The notes beneath the pieces are model-generated. The model ran no database searches. It saw only the letters and a program-made list of their open reading frames with translations, and was not told where the DNA came from. DNA of 64,000 bases. Origin: Paenibacillus polymyxa. Lineage in GTDB: Bacteria > Bacillota > Bacilli > Paenibacillales > Paenibacillaceae. The position numbers were made by a program, and so were the translations under genes. Shown here in pieces: positions 52,013-60,641 of the stretch. The stretch is from contig NZ_JAGGNR010000037.1 of NCBI RefSeq assembly GCF_018614975.1, positions 1 through 64,000 on the forward strand, written 5' to 3'. The stretch's first letter is position 1. Every line of letters starts with the position of its first letter.

Positions 52013-52065
52013 AACGAAAAAGGCTCCGAAATCACTTTCACAGTGAGTTCGGAGCCTTTTTCGTT
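52013..52065. terminator. terminator of VTC operon
   Basis: AACGAAAAAGGCTCCGAA pairs with TTCGGAGCCTTTTTCGTT around a 17-base loop containing a small CACT...AGTG stem. Near-symmetric, so it can also stop minus-strand transcripts from the methyltransferase gene. Confidence 0.9.
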
Positions 52066-52127
52066 ATTCTTTTGGAAACAGGATTAGAGCGCTTCTGCTC
52101 AAGGGAATGTCGGTACACTCCTTTTCC

Positions 52128-52706
52128 TCAGAAGGTGTAGACATACACCTTAGTGCGCAGGGCATCTCGACATGTTATTGTGCGTAGCGGTTCTTTTCCT
52201 GGCAGGGCAAAACAGACGCTAATCACCTTGGCACCCGGCGGAAGCTCCCGACTGAACTTGTCCAGAAGTCGAGTCATGGCTCCCGGAAACAGATAACAGA
52301 TGACACAATCCGCATGTTCATAGGAACTGGTGTAGATGTCTCCGCGCATGAAGCGCAGCCTGCCCTTGAGAGAGTACTTGTTTCCCTTGGCTCGACGTAA
52401 GCGAACACTGAGATAGGCAATCAGTTGGGAAGACCATAAGGGAATGATAGAATTTTCAATCCCGGTCAGCCTTTTGCCAGGGCAATGCCTTACAACATCC
52501 AGTCCCAGTGTACCCCATCCGGAACCTGCTTCAATCACATCGCCGTACCCGGGAATCCAGTTCACCTCTTGAATGACCACCTGCCTGACGCGGCCGGATG
52601 TGGGCATCGGTGAAATCCCGTTTTTCCAACTGACGAGTACGATGGATATGACACCTATCAATGTCACCACGGCAATCAGCCATGGAATCAGGTAAATGAT
52701 GAACAT
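52128..52706 (-). CDS. membrane-anchored class I SAM-dependent methyltransferase
   Basis: A 192-aa protein with an N-terminal transmembrane helix (about residues 3-27) followed by a Rossmann methyltransferase fold: motif I VIEAGSGWGTLGLDV (about 56-70), the acidic strand end TGIENS, motif MRGDIY and VICYLFPGAM. Substrate unknown; the membrane anchor suggests a lipid, quinone or membrane-protein target. It lies 25 bp downstream of the FHA regulator gene, in one operon. Confidence 0.8.
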   Translation of the reverse strand: MFIIYLIPWLIAVVTLIGVISIVLVSWKNGISPMPTSGRVRQVVIQEVNWIPGYGDVIEAGSGWGTLGLDVVRHCPGKRLTGIENSIIPLWSSQLIAYLSVRLRRAKGNKYSLKGRLRFMRGDIYTSSYEHADCVICYLFPGAMTRLLDKFSRELPPGAKVISVCFALPGKEPLRTITCRDALRTKVYVYTF

Positions 52707-52731
52707 GAACTCATCCCTTTGTTATCACTCT

Positions 52732-53403
52732 TCATTCCGGCACATGAGACTTCATATATACACCCTTTTTATAAACGGACTTGATGGTAAAATGTACACC
52801 CAGCTTGCGATTCGTCCGATATATTAACGAGTTAATCTCGTCGATCCCTACCGCTTCACTCTCCAGCATGCTCCGCTCAGGCCACACCTGAGCCACAATC
52901 TGTTCCCTTGTCACAAAGTGATCCAGTTGACTATACAGCAGCTTGAACAGCTGATACTCCTTCTTGGACAGCGGAATCTCCACTTCACCAATCTGCACGG
53001 TTTGCAGGTGATCCTGCAAGCGTACACCCTCACCCAGCAGATCTGACACACGATATTCCCTCGTCTCTCCAAGATCCCCTTCAGCGCGAAGCTGGATCAA
53101 GCCGTTGACGAGCGTCAGGCTGTCTCCTTCGCCAAACGGATATTTCTCATAGGGAACGAGGCGCTGCCCGTTCAGTTCGGTTCCATTTTTGCTATCCAGA
53201 TCCTCAATCCATAACTGTTGCTGTACATCATAATGAATGCGGCAATGCCGCTTCGATATCATCTGATTATAGACAGACAAGTCCAATTCACTACCGCCTG
53301 TGTAACGTCCCACCGTAATGGAGCGACCTTGGCTTACATAAGCGAATGAGCCGTCACTTTCCTGTCCTGGCGTACGAATGACGATTTTTGCCGTCTCCCG
53401 CAT
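52732..53403 (-). CDS. FHA-domain protein fused to an OmpR-type winged helix
   Basis: A 223-aa regulator. The FHA domain (about residues 20-100) has the phosphothreonine-binding residues in TVGRYTGG, MISKRHCRIHYD and DLDSKNGTELNG. The C-terminal winged helix (about 125-218) reads IPLSKKEYQLFKLLY, VTREQIVAQVWPE and LIYRTNRKLG, like the effector domain of OmpR proteins. It should therefore read a Ser/Thr-kinase signal instead of a His-Asp phosphorelay. No Ser/Thr kinase or phosphatase is encoded nearby. Confidence 0.87.
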   Translation of the reverse strand: MRETAKIVIRTPGQESDGSFAYVSQGRSITVGRYTGGSELDLSVYNQMISKRHCRIHYDVQQQLWIEDLDSKNGTELNGQRLVPYEKYPFGEGDSLTLVNGLIQLRAEGDLGETREYRVSDLLGEGVRLQDHLQTVQIGEVEIPLSKKEYQLFKLLYSQLDHFVTREQIVAQVWPERSMLESEAVGIDEINSLIYRTNRKLGVHFTIKSVYKKGVYMKSHVPE

Positions 53404-53636
53404 GTTATTCTCCCACCTTCAATGATCACTCACTCGATCTCTATAAACATTTCATAACAATAATGATAAGATCATCAGATTTGTTCCATTGTTTGCACCG
53501 CTATAGTTCAATATAGTGGTATACAGGAACGATTTTTGTTCGGTTCTACTCACTCTACTATACCAGACGTTGTGCTTTTTTTCTCATGACGGCCTTATGT
53601 CTACTTTAGCTCATTCAACAAGAGAGGTACCTTCCT

Positions 53637-53792
53637 ATGAACAAAAAAAATATTTTCATATACGTGTTGCTCGCCTTTGCCCTGTCCATGACATTAACCG
53701 TGCTCTCCCGTATGAACGATGATGGCGGAGAATCACTGAAAGGCACATCGGCTTCCGAAAACTCATGGTTACAAATGAAGATCCAACCCTAA
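53637..53792 (+). CDS. 51-aa single-helix membrane peptide
   Basis: Begins MNKKNIFIYVLLAFALSM, a hydrophobic helix (about residues 5-22), followed by a short polar tail ending KIQP. AGAGAGG lies about nine bases before ATG 53637. No family recognised. It is divergent from the FHA regulator gene, 233 bp away. Confidence 0.45.
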   Translation: MNKKNIFIYVLLAFALSMTLTVLSRMNDDGGESLKGTSASENSWLQMKIQP

Positions 53793-54375
53793 GTCTACTC
53801 TATTATAACGTGATCTCTGCGCAAAACGTTTCACGAATGTCATATTAGGCTAACCTACAACCTGTGTTAAATATTGATTTTATAACTTTGAGGGGACCAT
53901 AATAGAATGTAATCTATAAATAGTATTTTTAATTAGAATATTTGCTTTTAGTCATTGCTGAAAAAAATGAACTTTGCCTAACCAAAGTGCTATACATTGG
54001 ATCTCTCAAGGGGAATAGACAACTGAATTGAAGTATCTAATAAATATACTAATGGATCAAAATGAGATTTAATGAATATGTAATTAATTGTCTTCACCAA
54101 GAATAAAATTTCTTTCTAATAGATTGCATTGATAACTTTACAAGAGGATTTTAAACCATTGTATGGATGGGTGATTGGGTTATATGAGGATAAGAAGAAT
54201 CTAACGATCAGTTATTTTAAAGTGAAAGTTTTGCATTTAGGATTGGCCTACCTTTTTTTCACCGTCTGTTCTATTTATAAATCTTATATTATCTAAAGTT
54301 ATTTCGAATAGGATGACTCCTTTTATTCAGAAGTCATCCTATCCCTAGGTAAAATGAATATAACTGTCTTTAATT
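53793..54375. other. AT-rich region without genes
   Basis: 583 bp, visibly richer in A and T than the surroundings. I see no gene. A hairpin at 54308-54342 (ATAGGATGACT / AGTCATCCTAT) lies just beyond the amidase stop codon and probably ends its transcript, although the T run is weak. The low GC continues through the next two genes. Confidence 0.5.
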
Positions 54376-55473
54376 TTAAGGTATTTTAAGGATCTCGATA
54401 TAATCATAGGATTTTATGGCACTTAAAAGCGGGTAAGCTTGTCTTTCGTTTGAGTGACCTGCAAGTTTAAAATCTCTATTTAAACCATCCAAATCAGATA
54501 TAATCATAAGGTGAGTAGGAGTTGTGATCCATCCTGCTACTCCTTTACTAAAGATGACTACATCCCCTTTTGCAATTGAACCTAAGTAAATAGATTTATG
54601 ATTTTTTTCATAATTGTCTTTTGAATATGAGTAGACCGTAGATTTAGGAATCCAATACTTGCTGAACTGTTCTACGCTTATCCAAGGGCTAGGATCCGAG
54701 AAAGTCCAACTATAGTTTAATTCGGTCGCATTTTTAGGAACTAGGTAAGTAGAGTTTTTCTTATAAGCAGACCAGTTACCTGACATCGGTTTCCCTCCAC
54801 CAACATGCATGGCCTGTGAAACAAAATTAGTACAGTCACTTCCCCATGCTGTAAAAGCAGGATAATTAGTACTATATTTATTGTAGTTATTATACGCCCA
54901 ATTACCTGCTGCTGCTGAATTATATGCTGCTAGCAATTGAAATTCTGGAGCACTTTTTTCTGCTGTTGTTAACCTGTTCTTAAAATTTTCAGCACGTTCA
55001 TCACCTGATGATCTGGAATACCTAGTTAAGTATCCCATTAGTATTTCCTGTTCTTCTGAGTCCGCCGCTATAGAATAAGAATCTTCAATTAAATGCATAA
55101 CTTCAATTTTATCCTCTTTTTTAAGAGAAATCGTTTTTTCATACACATCTTGATTTAAGTTCTTGTGAAGTATCTCTGCTACTTTTATATCTTGTTTGAA
55201 ATAAGAATCAAGTGTTTGTAGAATTACCCTTTCTTCTTCAAGCGGATCTACTAATTCATCTCTGTTTACAAAATTATGTTGTGCTAATGTTTGTTCTTTT
55301 TCTTTTTTGTACAATTCGATATAAGGATTTTGCTCAATATTAACTGTAATTGACTCATACTTTTCAACATATTGGGTTTGTGTTGTTGAGATATCCTCGT
55401 TAGCATAGGCACTCATTCCATTAAAAACTAAAGTAGCACCAGCTAATAAAATTACTATTTTTTTCTTTTTCAC
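54376..55473 (-). CDS. secreted Amidase_6-domain protein
   Basis: A 365-aa exported protein with a signal peptide (residues 1-24, ending SAYA), a helical polar middle (about 40-180) and a C-terminal putative amidase domain (about 185-360). The domain has the family block AAAGNWAYNNYNKY, then AWGSDCTNFVSQAMHVGG with the likely catalytic Cys, and THLMIISD with the His. Such proteins are thought to cut cell-wall peptides. Codon use and base content are AT-rich compared with most of the window, suggesting acquisition by transfer. AAGGAG lies upstream of the ATG. Confidence 0.82.
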   Translation of the reverse strand: MKKKKIVILLAGATLVFNGMSAYANEDISTTQTQYVEKYESITVNIEQNPYIELYKKEKEQTLAQHNFVNRDELVDPLEEERVILQTLDSYFKQDIKVAEILHKNLNQDVYEKTISLKKEDKIEVMHLIEDSYSIAADSEEQEILMGYLTRYSRSSGDERAENFKNRLTTAEKSAPEFQLLAAYNSAAAGNWAYNNYNKYSTNYPAFTAWGSDCTNFVSQAMHVGGGKPMSGNWSAYKKNSTYLVPKNATELNYSWTFSDPSPWISVEQFSKYWIPKSTVYSYSKDNYEKNHKSIYLGSIAKGDVVIFSKGVAGWITTPTHLMIISDLDGLNRDFKLAGHSNERQAYPLLSAIKSYDYIEILKIP

Positions 55474-55632
55474 ACCATTTCTCCTTTTAAGTTATTTTTT
55501 AACATAAATACAGTTTATCACAATATTATACATTAGTATGGTTAAATTTTCCTTTTTAGGAGATGACATCTTGTAAAAACCGTATCTTCTACTATAAAAT
55601 ATAAATAAAATATTTCGAAGGGAGATAGTACT

Positions 55633-55968
55633 ATGAAAAGTAAAAGGTTAAAGCAAATTAAAGTATTCTTTGCTATAATACTCATTATTATTTTGCTTGA
55701 GCAAATTCCTTATGTTCAAAAACAAACAGCTGTTTTTTCATCAAAAGTCTACGTGTTGTCTAAATATGGAACTGATTTTAAGTATAAAAATATTGAATAT
55801 AGCCCTCAATTTGGAAACTATGATGTGTTTTACAGAGATATGAACAAAAGTGAATATTCCTTTACAGTCATCCCTAAATTTTTTCCTGTATTCGTAATCT
55901 ATGATTCTATTGAAAAACAGGCTTTAGAGTTAAAAAATATAGATTTACTTCGTAAAATGCCATACTAG
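55633..55968 (+). CDS. membrane-anchored protein of unknown function
   Basis: A 111-aa protein with a basic N-terminus (MKSKRLKQIK) and one hydrophobic helix (about residues 11-24), followed by an extracytoplasmic part rich in Tyr, Phe, Asp and Lys (KYGTDFKYKNIEYSPQFGNYD). It resembles short exported Bacillus proteins of the YfjL type, but I cannot name a family with confidence. GAAGGGAG precedes the start. It is divergent from the amidase gene and shares its AT-rich composition. Confidence 0.6.
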   Translation: MKSKRLKQIKVFFAIILIIILLEQIPYVQKQTAVFSSKVYVLSKYGTDFKYKNIEYSPQFGNYDVFYRDMNKSEYSFTVIPKFFPVFVIYDSIEKQALELKNIDLLRKMPY

Positions 55969-56047
55969 AACATATCTTGATACAAATGATTAATAGATAA
56001 ACTGAGATTTTAGATCCTATTCATCATTTAAATCTTCTCCAAATGAA

Positions 56048-56154
56048 AAGCATCTACTAATTAACTTAGTAGTGTCCACCGAAACGACTAAAGAAATATA
56101 GAATAATATTATATAGAGAGATGCTTCTCTATTAGCCCTCCCTTGTTTCGGTGG
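56048..56154. other. interleaved inverted repeats
   Basis: Arm A AAGCATCT (56048-56055) pairs with AGATGCTT (56119-56126), and arm B CCACCGAAAC (56076-56085) pairs with GTTTCGGTGG (56145-56154). The order A-B-A'-B' would form a pseudoknot if transcribed. The B pair could also be the ends of a lost insertion sequence. It sits at the edge of the AT-rich patch. Confidence 0.5.
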
Positions 56155-56277
56155 CGCCCTAAGGTGGTATGATTGAATTCTGAATTACATCATTTATAGT
56201 TTCTAAATCTAATCAGGACGACTTATTTCCCAAGCGAAACGAAGTGGACAATGGACACCCCACCATCCATACTCACC

Positions 56278-56388
56278 TTAACGCCGCTTCTTTCTCGCGC
56301 CGAATTTCCTCCATGCATACACGATAAGTGCTACAGGGCCAGCAAGCCATAACAGCTGCCATAGTATGATTTTTAGGTCGAATCCCAT
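56278..56388 (-). CDS. 36-aa single-helix membrane peptide
   Basis: Begins MGFDLKIILWQLLWLAGP, a hydrophobic helix, and ends in a very basic tail (RKFGARKKRR). GGGAGGG lies nine bases before ATG 56388. It follows the DUF2339 gene by 57 bp on the same strand. No family recognised; it may be a small partner of the DUF2339 membrane protein. Confidence 0.45.
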   Translation of the reverse strand: MGFDLKIILWQLLWLAGPVALIVYAWRKFGARKKRR

Positions 56389-56445
56389 TTCAAGAATCCC
56401 TCCCCATATGATCGCAAAGGTCAATACAGTCGTTCAAAATCCAAA

Positions 56446-59034
56446 TCAATCTTGGTCTTCCTCAGGCACAGTCGGTTCGTCGTCAGGCTTCGCTGTCTCT
56501 CTCGACTGTACTTCCTCCATCCGGCTGGACACCTTTTGATACAGGTAAGAGATCCCAAGCAATAGTACGCCAAAGCTGAAATAGGCAAAGATTTTGCTGC
56601 CCGAGGTGAGCATTCCCACATCATAGAACACCATCTTACCCGTGGCGAACAACGTTAGACCCAGGCCCAAACGCCGAATCATGACATATTTTCTACGGAA
56701 TCCATAGGCAATATAGAGAATCGCCAGCAGCAGATAGATCAGGCTGAACATCAGCCCTACATCGCCCCACTGGAACTGAATTGTCAGGAATACAGTGATG
56801 ACGCCCAGCAGATATACCCCTGCGATAACCGGGTACCATTCAATGCTCTTGAACTGCCCGCGGATGCCTGCGATTAGCAGATCCCTTCCTGCAAAGAATA
56901 CCCCTACGTTAAAGATAATTAACACCAGCAAACCAACAATCTCTGCCGCGGTATGCTGCTGAACCTCCGGCTGAAGCGCTGGCATGGTTAAGGTTACAGC
57001 CAGTGCAATACAGCAGCCAACGGCATGCAGGAAGGTGGTGTACACCTGCACGAATCGGTCGCGCAGCAGCTTCACTTTGCCTAGTCCATAGGCCAATGCA
57101 ATCGTGAGCGCAGCGAACATTAACAGCTTGTAGAACATGTATAACAGGAACGTCCCATCCACAGCTCTGGTATACAATTCATTCGACTCATAGAGCACGT
57201 ATAACCATAGATTCACAAGTGCTGCATACTTGAATCCGTTCAGGAAGCCCAGCTCCAGTGGGGTATAGTGGAATCTCTCCTTGGAAGATGAGCTGCTGCG
57301 AACTGCCCAGGCATAATACAGTGTAATAAGCAGGGTCCCTAGCGTGATGCTGGTGTATTTTAACATAAAGTAAGAACGTTCTCCGATGAAGAGTAGCGTC
57401 AGCAGATCATAGTACATAAAAGTGGTTAGACATAGTAGCACGATGCCCCATCCGGCACGTCCCACCGATCTGAACCGTTTCAGATGTCCGAGTGTAACCA
57501 GCAGAACCCCTTCGATCAACCAGCCCATCGATAACCACTTGGCCCCGAACTGGAACGGAATAATCAGAATGGCAAAGGTCAGGGAAGTGACATAGAAGAG
57601 CAGAATCGTCTGTTTCTCCTGAGCCATATTACGCTGAACGAATCGTGCGAGGCCCAGATACACCGCGCAGAAGATTAACGCCAGCAAGCCCTGAGCATCA
57701 TTCCAATTCGCCACATCAAATAACACGTATAACATCAGACAGCTGATGCTTGTATTCATAGCCAGCAGAGCGAAATCCCACCAGGTTAACTTCATCCGTT
57801 GTTTGAACGGATATGCCAGCGTAATGCCCAGATATAATGCAAACGTCACAATGGAATACAACATGCCAATCTTCTCACTTGGCGACAGCCATAAGAGGAT
57901 GAGCATGGACGGTGTGTTGAAAAGGAAACTGATATAGTGCACCACCGGCCACCGTTTGCCGAATGATATGAACACAATAATGCCGTTTAAGAGCAGCAGA
58001 TAGATCATGGCTACATAGACAGCAGGGCCCTCAAGCCCGAACGAGAACATGTAGGAGAATAACGGAAGATATCCGCCCACGAGACCCAGTGAACAGATCG
58101 TCTTTGACTGGTATCTCAAGGAGAACAATACAGAGATTGCCGATACCAATACAGACAGGCCAAGTCCCGTATATAGTCCGATAATATGCAGTAAAAAGTA
58201 ACTATAGAAGATGGACCCGAACAACACGGAGATCCCGCCGCCGAGCAGCCCCATTGCAAACGTCTGCTTTTTGCGGCGGAACAGCAACTCTCCTCCAGTG
58301 AGCATCAGAGCACCAAGCAGGAAAAAGGCTCCGCTCTTCATCTCGTCATTAAACCAGGTCGAGTACGAATATTGGAACGCTGCTCCAACCCCCAGAATGA
58401 GGAGCAGGATGGCTACCTTATTGATCCAGCTAAGTCCAATTTTCATCTCCATTCGATTCTGCTTGATCCGGCGCTGAATGGTCTCTTCACTCAATCCCTC
58501 CTCCGCCAGCTGCTCATATCCACGCTCCATGTGCCCACGTAGAGCCTCTTCTCTCTCCCGTACGGCTCGCTTGTGCGATTCAATGCGCTCATTCACCTCT
58601 GCGGCAAGGTAAGCAATCCTCTCCTTCACCTCGTGGGAATCCTCTTGCAACTCCTGTGCTGCCTGATTGTAGAGCACGTTCAGATTGGATTTGGTTCGAT
58701 GTTCATGGAATGCAATTCGATCATTATGTACCGCTGTTTTCCCTTGAAAATAGGTCTCCATCTTCTCCCGGGATACCCGGATCAGATTCAGCTTCTCATC
58801 CAGCATCTGTTCAGATAACGCCATACGAAGACGTGCATTCTCTTCTTCCATCTTGCGCGAGCGAAGTTCAAGCTGTTGCAGCTTGAGCTTGTGGGCTTCA
58901 TACTGTTCCTGCAGTTGTTCATTCTGAACGATCAGGTCATCCGACTGGTATTCCTGGAGCAAGGCGTGATACTCCTTCGCCAGCTGTTTCTGCTGCTCCT
59001 GAACCTGCCCAAGCCGATCCTTAAACTTCTTCAT
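56446..59034 (-). CDS. DUF2339 multi-pass membrane protein with long coiled coil
   Basis: An 862-aa protein. Residues 1-190 are cytoplasmic and strongly coiled-coil (QVQEQQKQLAKEYHALLQEY and similar). From about residue 200 to 840 there are more than 20 hydrophobic segments arranged in short hairpins, the DUF2339 pattern, with glycine-rich turns such as GLLGGGISVLFGSIFYS and GLVGGYLPLFSYMF. The C-terminus is acidic (DDEPTVPEEDQD). Function is unknown; the family is suspected to act in envelope polymer handling. GGAGG precedes ATG 59034. Confidence 0.85.
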   Translation of the reverse strand: MKKFKDRLGQVQEQQKQLAKEYHALLQEYQSDDLIVQNEQLQEQYEAHKLKLQQLELRSRKMEEENARLRMALSEQMLDEKLNLIRVSREKMETYFQGKTAVHNDRIAFHEHRTKSNLNVLYNQAAQELQEDSHEVKERIAYLAAEVNERIESHKRAVREREEALRGHMERGYEQLAEEGLSEETIQRRIKQNRMEMKIGLSWINKVAILLLILGVGAAFQYSYSTWFNDEMKSGAFFLLGALMLTGGELLFRRKKQTFAMGLLGGGISVLFGSIFYSYFLLHIIGLYTGLGLSVLVSAISVLFSLRYQSKTICSLGLVGGYLPLFSYMFSFGLEGPAVYVAMIYLLLLNGIIVFISFGKRWPVVHYISFLFNTPSMLILLWLSPSEKIGMLYSIVTFALYLGITLAYPFKQRMKLTWWDFALLAMNTSISCLMLYVLFDVANWNDAQGLLALIFCAVYLGLARFVQRNMAQEKQTILLFYVTSLTFAILIIPFQFGAKWLSMGWLIEGVLLVTLGHLKRFRSVGRAGWGIVLLCLTTFMYYDLLTLLFIGERSYFMLKYTSITLGTLLITLYYAWAVRSSSSSKERFHYTPLELGFLNGFKYAALVNLWLYVLYESNELYTRAVDGTFLLYMFYKLLMFAALTIALAYGLGKVKLLRDRFVQVYTTFLHAVGCCIALAVTLTMPALQPEVQQHTAAEIVGLLVLIIFNVGVFFAGRDLLIAGIRGQFKSIEWYPVIAGVYLLGVITVFLTIQFQWGDVGLMFSLIYLLLAILYIAYGFRRKYVMIRRLGLGLTLFATGKMVFYDVGMLTSGSKIFAYFSFGVLLLGISYLYQKVSSRMEEVQSRETAKPDDEPTVPEEDQD

Positions 59035-59155
59035 GAGCTTCCTCCGTTGGTTGATGTTTAATCTTTTCCCTATATTTTACTATATGTATGCCATAAAAAG
59101 AGGTTTAAACATTAGATATATCCGTACAATATTTCATCAGTAGGATCTCAAACGC

Positions 59156-59189
59156 AAAAAAGCCGGGAAACATACACTTCTCCCGACTT
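59156..59189 (-). terminator. terminator of LCP gene
   Basis: AAGTCGGGAGAA pairs imperfectly with TTTCCCGGCTT, then TTTTT on the minus strand. It lies 117 bp past the stop at 59306. Confidence 0.7.
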
Positions 59190-59305
59190 ATATTCATATG
59201 AGCATTTTGCACACATCTGAGCATTAAAAGTACAGTTGGTCCAATCTCTGATCCATTTTCGCTGTTAGCGAGGTACGCAGGCTTCTCCTGCACAATAATG
59301 GATGC

Positions 59306-60346
59306 TTATGCTGCATCTGGTGTATCTGCCTGGTCCACTGACTCCGGTTCAATTATCTCAGTCGCATCCGGGTCCAGCCAACTGGCGATCATGCCACGCA
59401 CATATTGCAGATCGTCCTCCGACAGATCATAGTACCATGTACCACCGCGCGTCGCACCCTCACCCTTCAGCATGTAATTGCTGATCGTTGGTATGCTGTC
59501 TTTCATATATAAGGACTCGGCAAATTTCACGATAAAATCCGAAGTCATGTTGGTTGTAAAATTCGATCCGGCAATCTGGATGACGTCCGGGATCTTGGTC
59601 AGATTTTTGACTTCCAGCGCACGATTCATGAAAGCACTTAAGAAAATCCGGTGACGCATCGTCCGATTGAAATCGGAATCTTCCCGGTAACGCACATAAC
59701 CAAGCGCCTCTTCGCCGCTATAGATCGGTTTGTTGGCTTCAACAAACAGCTTCTCATGCGCTTTTGATTTGTTCTCAATATTTTTCTTGATCGGCAGCTC
59801 GACACCACCAACCGCATCAACAATATCCTTGAGCCCGTTAAAATTAATCGCGGCATAAAAATCCACTTGGTTCCCCAGCAAATTCTCCACTGTATCCATC
59901 GCCATCTTGGCTTCCCCGTGGGCATACGCTGAGTTGATCTTTGACTTCACATCCCGGCCGACAATCTCGGTATAGGAATCACGTGGAATGGACAGCAGCA
60001 GCACTTTATTGTCTTCTGGACGCACGACGGAATAGATGATGGTATCCGAACGACTTGGTTCGTTATCGCGTTGGTCAATCCCTAGCAGCAACAGCGAGAA
60101 TGGATCGGTATGTTGCACGACAGGGGCATCCTTATCGCCCGCTGGTACAAAGGAGTCATCCAAGGTATCCTTCACCGTAGCTGAAGCGAACATGTTAAAG
60201 GCAAACACGACGAGTTGCTTTTGATAAATAAATCCGACTCCTCCGAGCACAAGCAGCACACTTAAGGTGATGATTAATGGCTTCTTCCATTTCTTCTTCG
60301 GTTTCTTCGGCTTCCGTCTCGTTAAATGTGCAGCACTGTTTTCCAT
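59306..60346 (-). CDS. LytR-CpsA-Psr (LCP) family cell-wall ligase
   Basis: Transfers lipid-linked wall polymers (teichoic or teichuronic acid) to peptidoglycan. The 346-aa protein has a basic cytoplasmic tail (RRKPKKPKKKWKK), one transmembrane helix (about residues 24-42) and an extracytoplasmic LCP domain (about 80-270). It contains LLLLGIDQR, RSDTIIYSVV, LLSIPRDSYTEI (Arg and Asp of the polyprenyl-phosphate site), AINFNGLKDIVDAVGGVEL and YVRYREDSDFNRTMRH. I start at ATG 60346, five bases after AAAGGAG; ATG 60349 is too close. Confidence 0.9.
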   Translation of the reverse strand: MENSAAHLTRRKPKKPKKKWKKPLIITLSVLLVLGGVGFIYQKQLVVFAFNMFASATVKDTLDDSFVPAGDKDAPVVQHTDPFSLLLLGIDQRDNEPSRSDTIIYSVVRPEDNKVLLLSIPRDSYTEIVGRDVKSKINSAYAHGEAKMAMDTVENLLGNQVDFYAAINFNGLKDIVDAVGGVELPIKKNIENKSKAHEKLFVEANKPIYSGEEALGYVRYREDSDFNRTMRHRIFLSAFMNRALEVKNLTKIPDVIQIAGSNFTTNMTSDFIVKFAESLYMKDSIPTISNYMLKGEGATRGGTWYYDLSEDDLQYVRGMIASWLDPDATEIIEPESVDQADTPDAA

Positions 60347-60439
60347 CATATCTCCTTTGATAACGGTTTCTTCATTCATTTAACTATATTAATAACACGT
60401 TTTCAATAGATTACGTTATAATCTGCATTACAAATACGT

Positions 60440-60606
60440 GTTCAAAAAGTTTGGTTTTCAGTACCAAGAAGATGGAATGAAGCTAGAAATGGAGTAGCGG
60501 AGCGTAGGGAAAACTACGTGAGCAACGGATATTTCGGCTGAATTTCATATTCGATGCTGATGATGCCGCCAGGCATCATTCGTAATCAAAAGTGGACTTT
60601 TTGAAC
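60440..60606. repeat. single ~167-bp TIR element
   Basis: The ends GTTCAAAAAGTTTGG and its near-inverse (CCACTTTTTGAAC read inwards) bound a non-coding interior with the phrases TAGCGGAGCGTAGGGAAAAC and GATGCTGATGATGCC. The interior is not the same sequence as the four fold-back elements. It lies between divergent LCP and aldo/keto reductase genes, close to the latter's start. Confidence 0.6.
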
Positions 60607-60641
60607 TACCTCTGCATAAATGAATAGAGAAGGAGCGATGA

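Noticed and set aside
59105..59293. 62-codon minus-strand frame between LCP and DUF2339 genes
   Set aside because: It runs through the LCP terminator hairpin and lacks a ribosome binding site.
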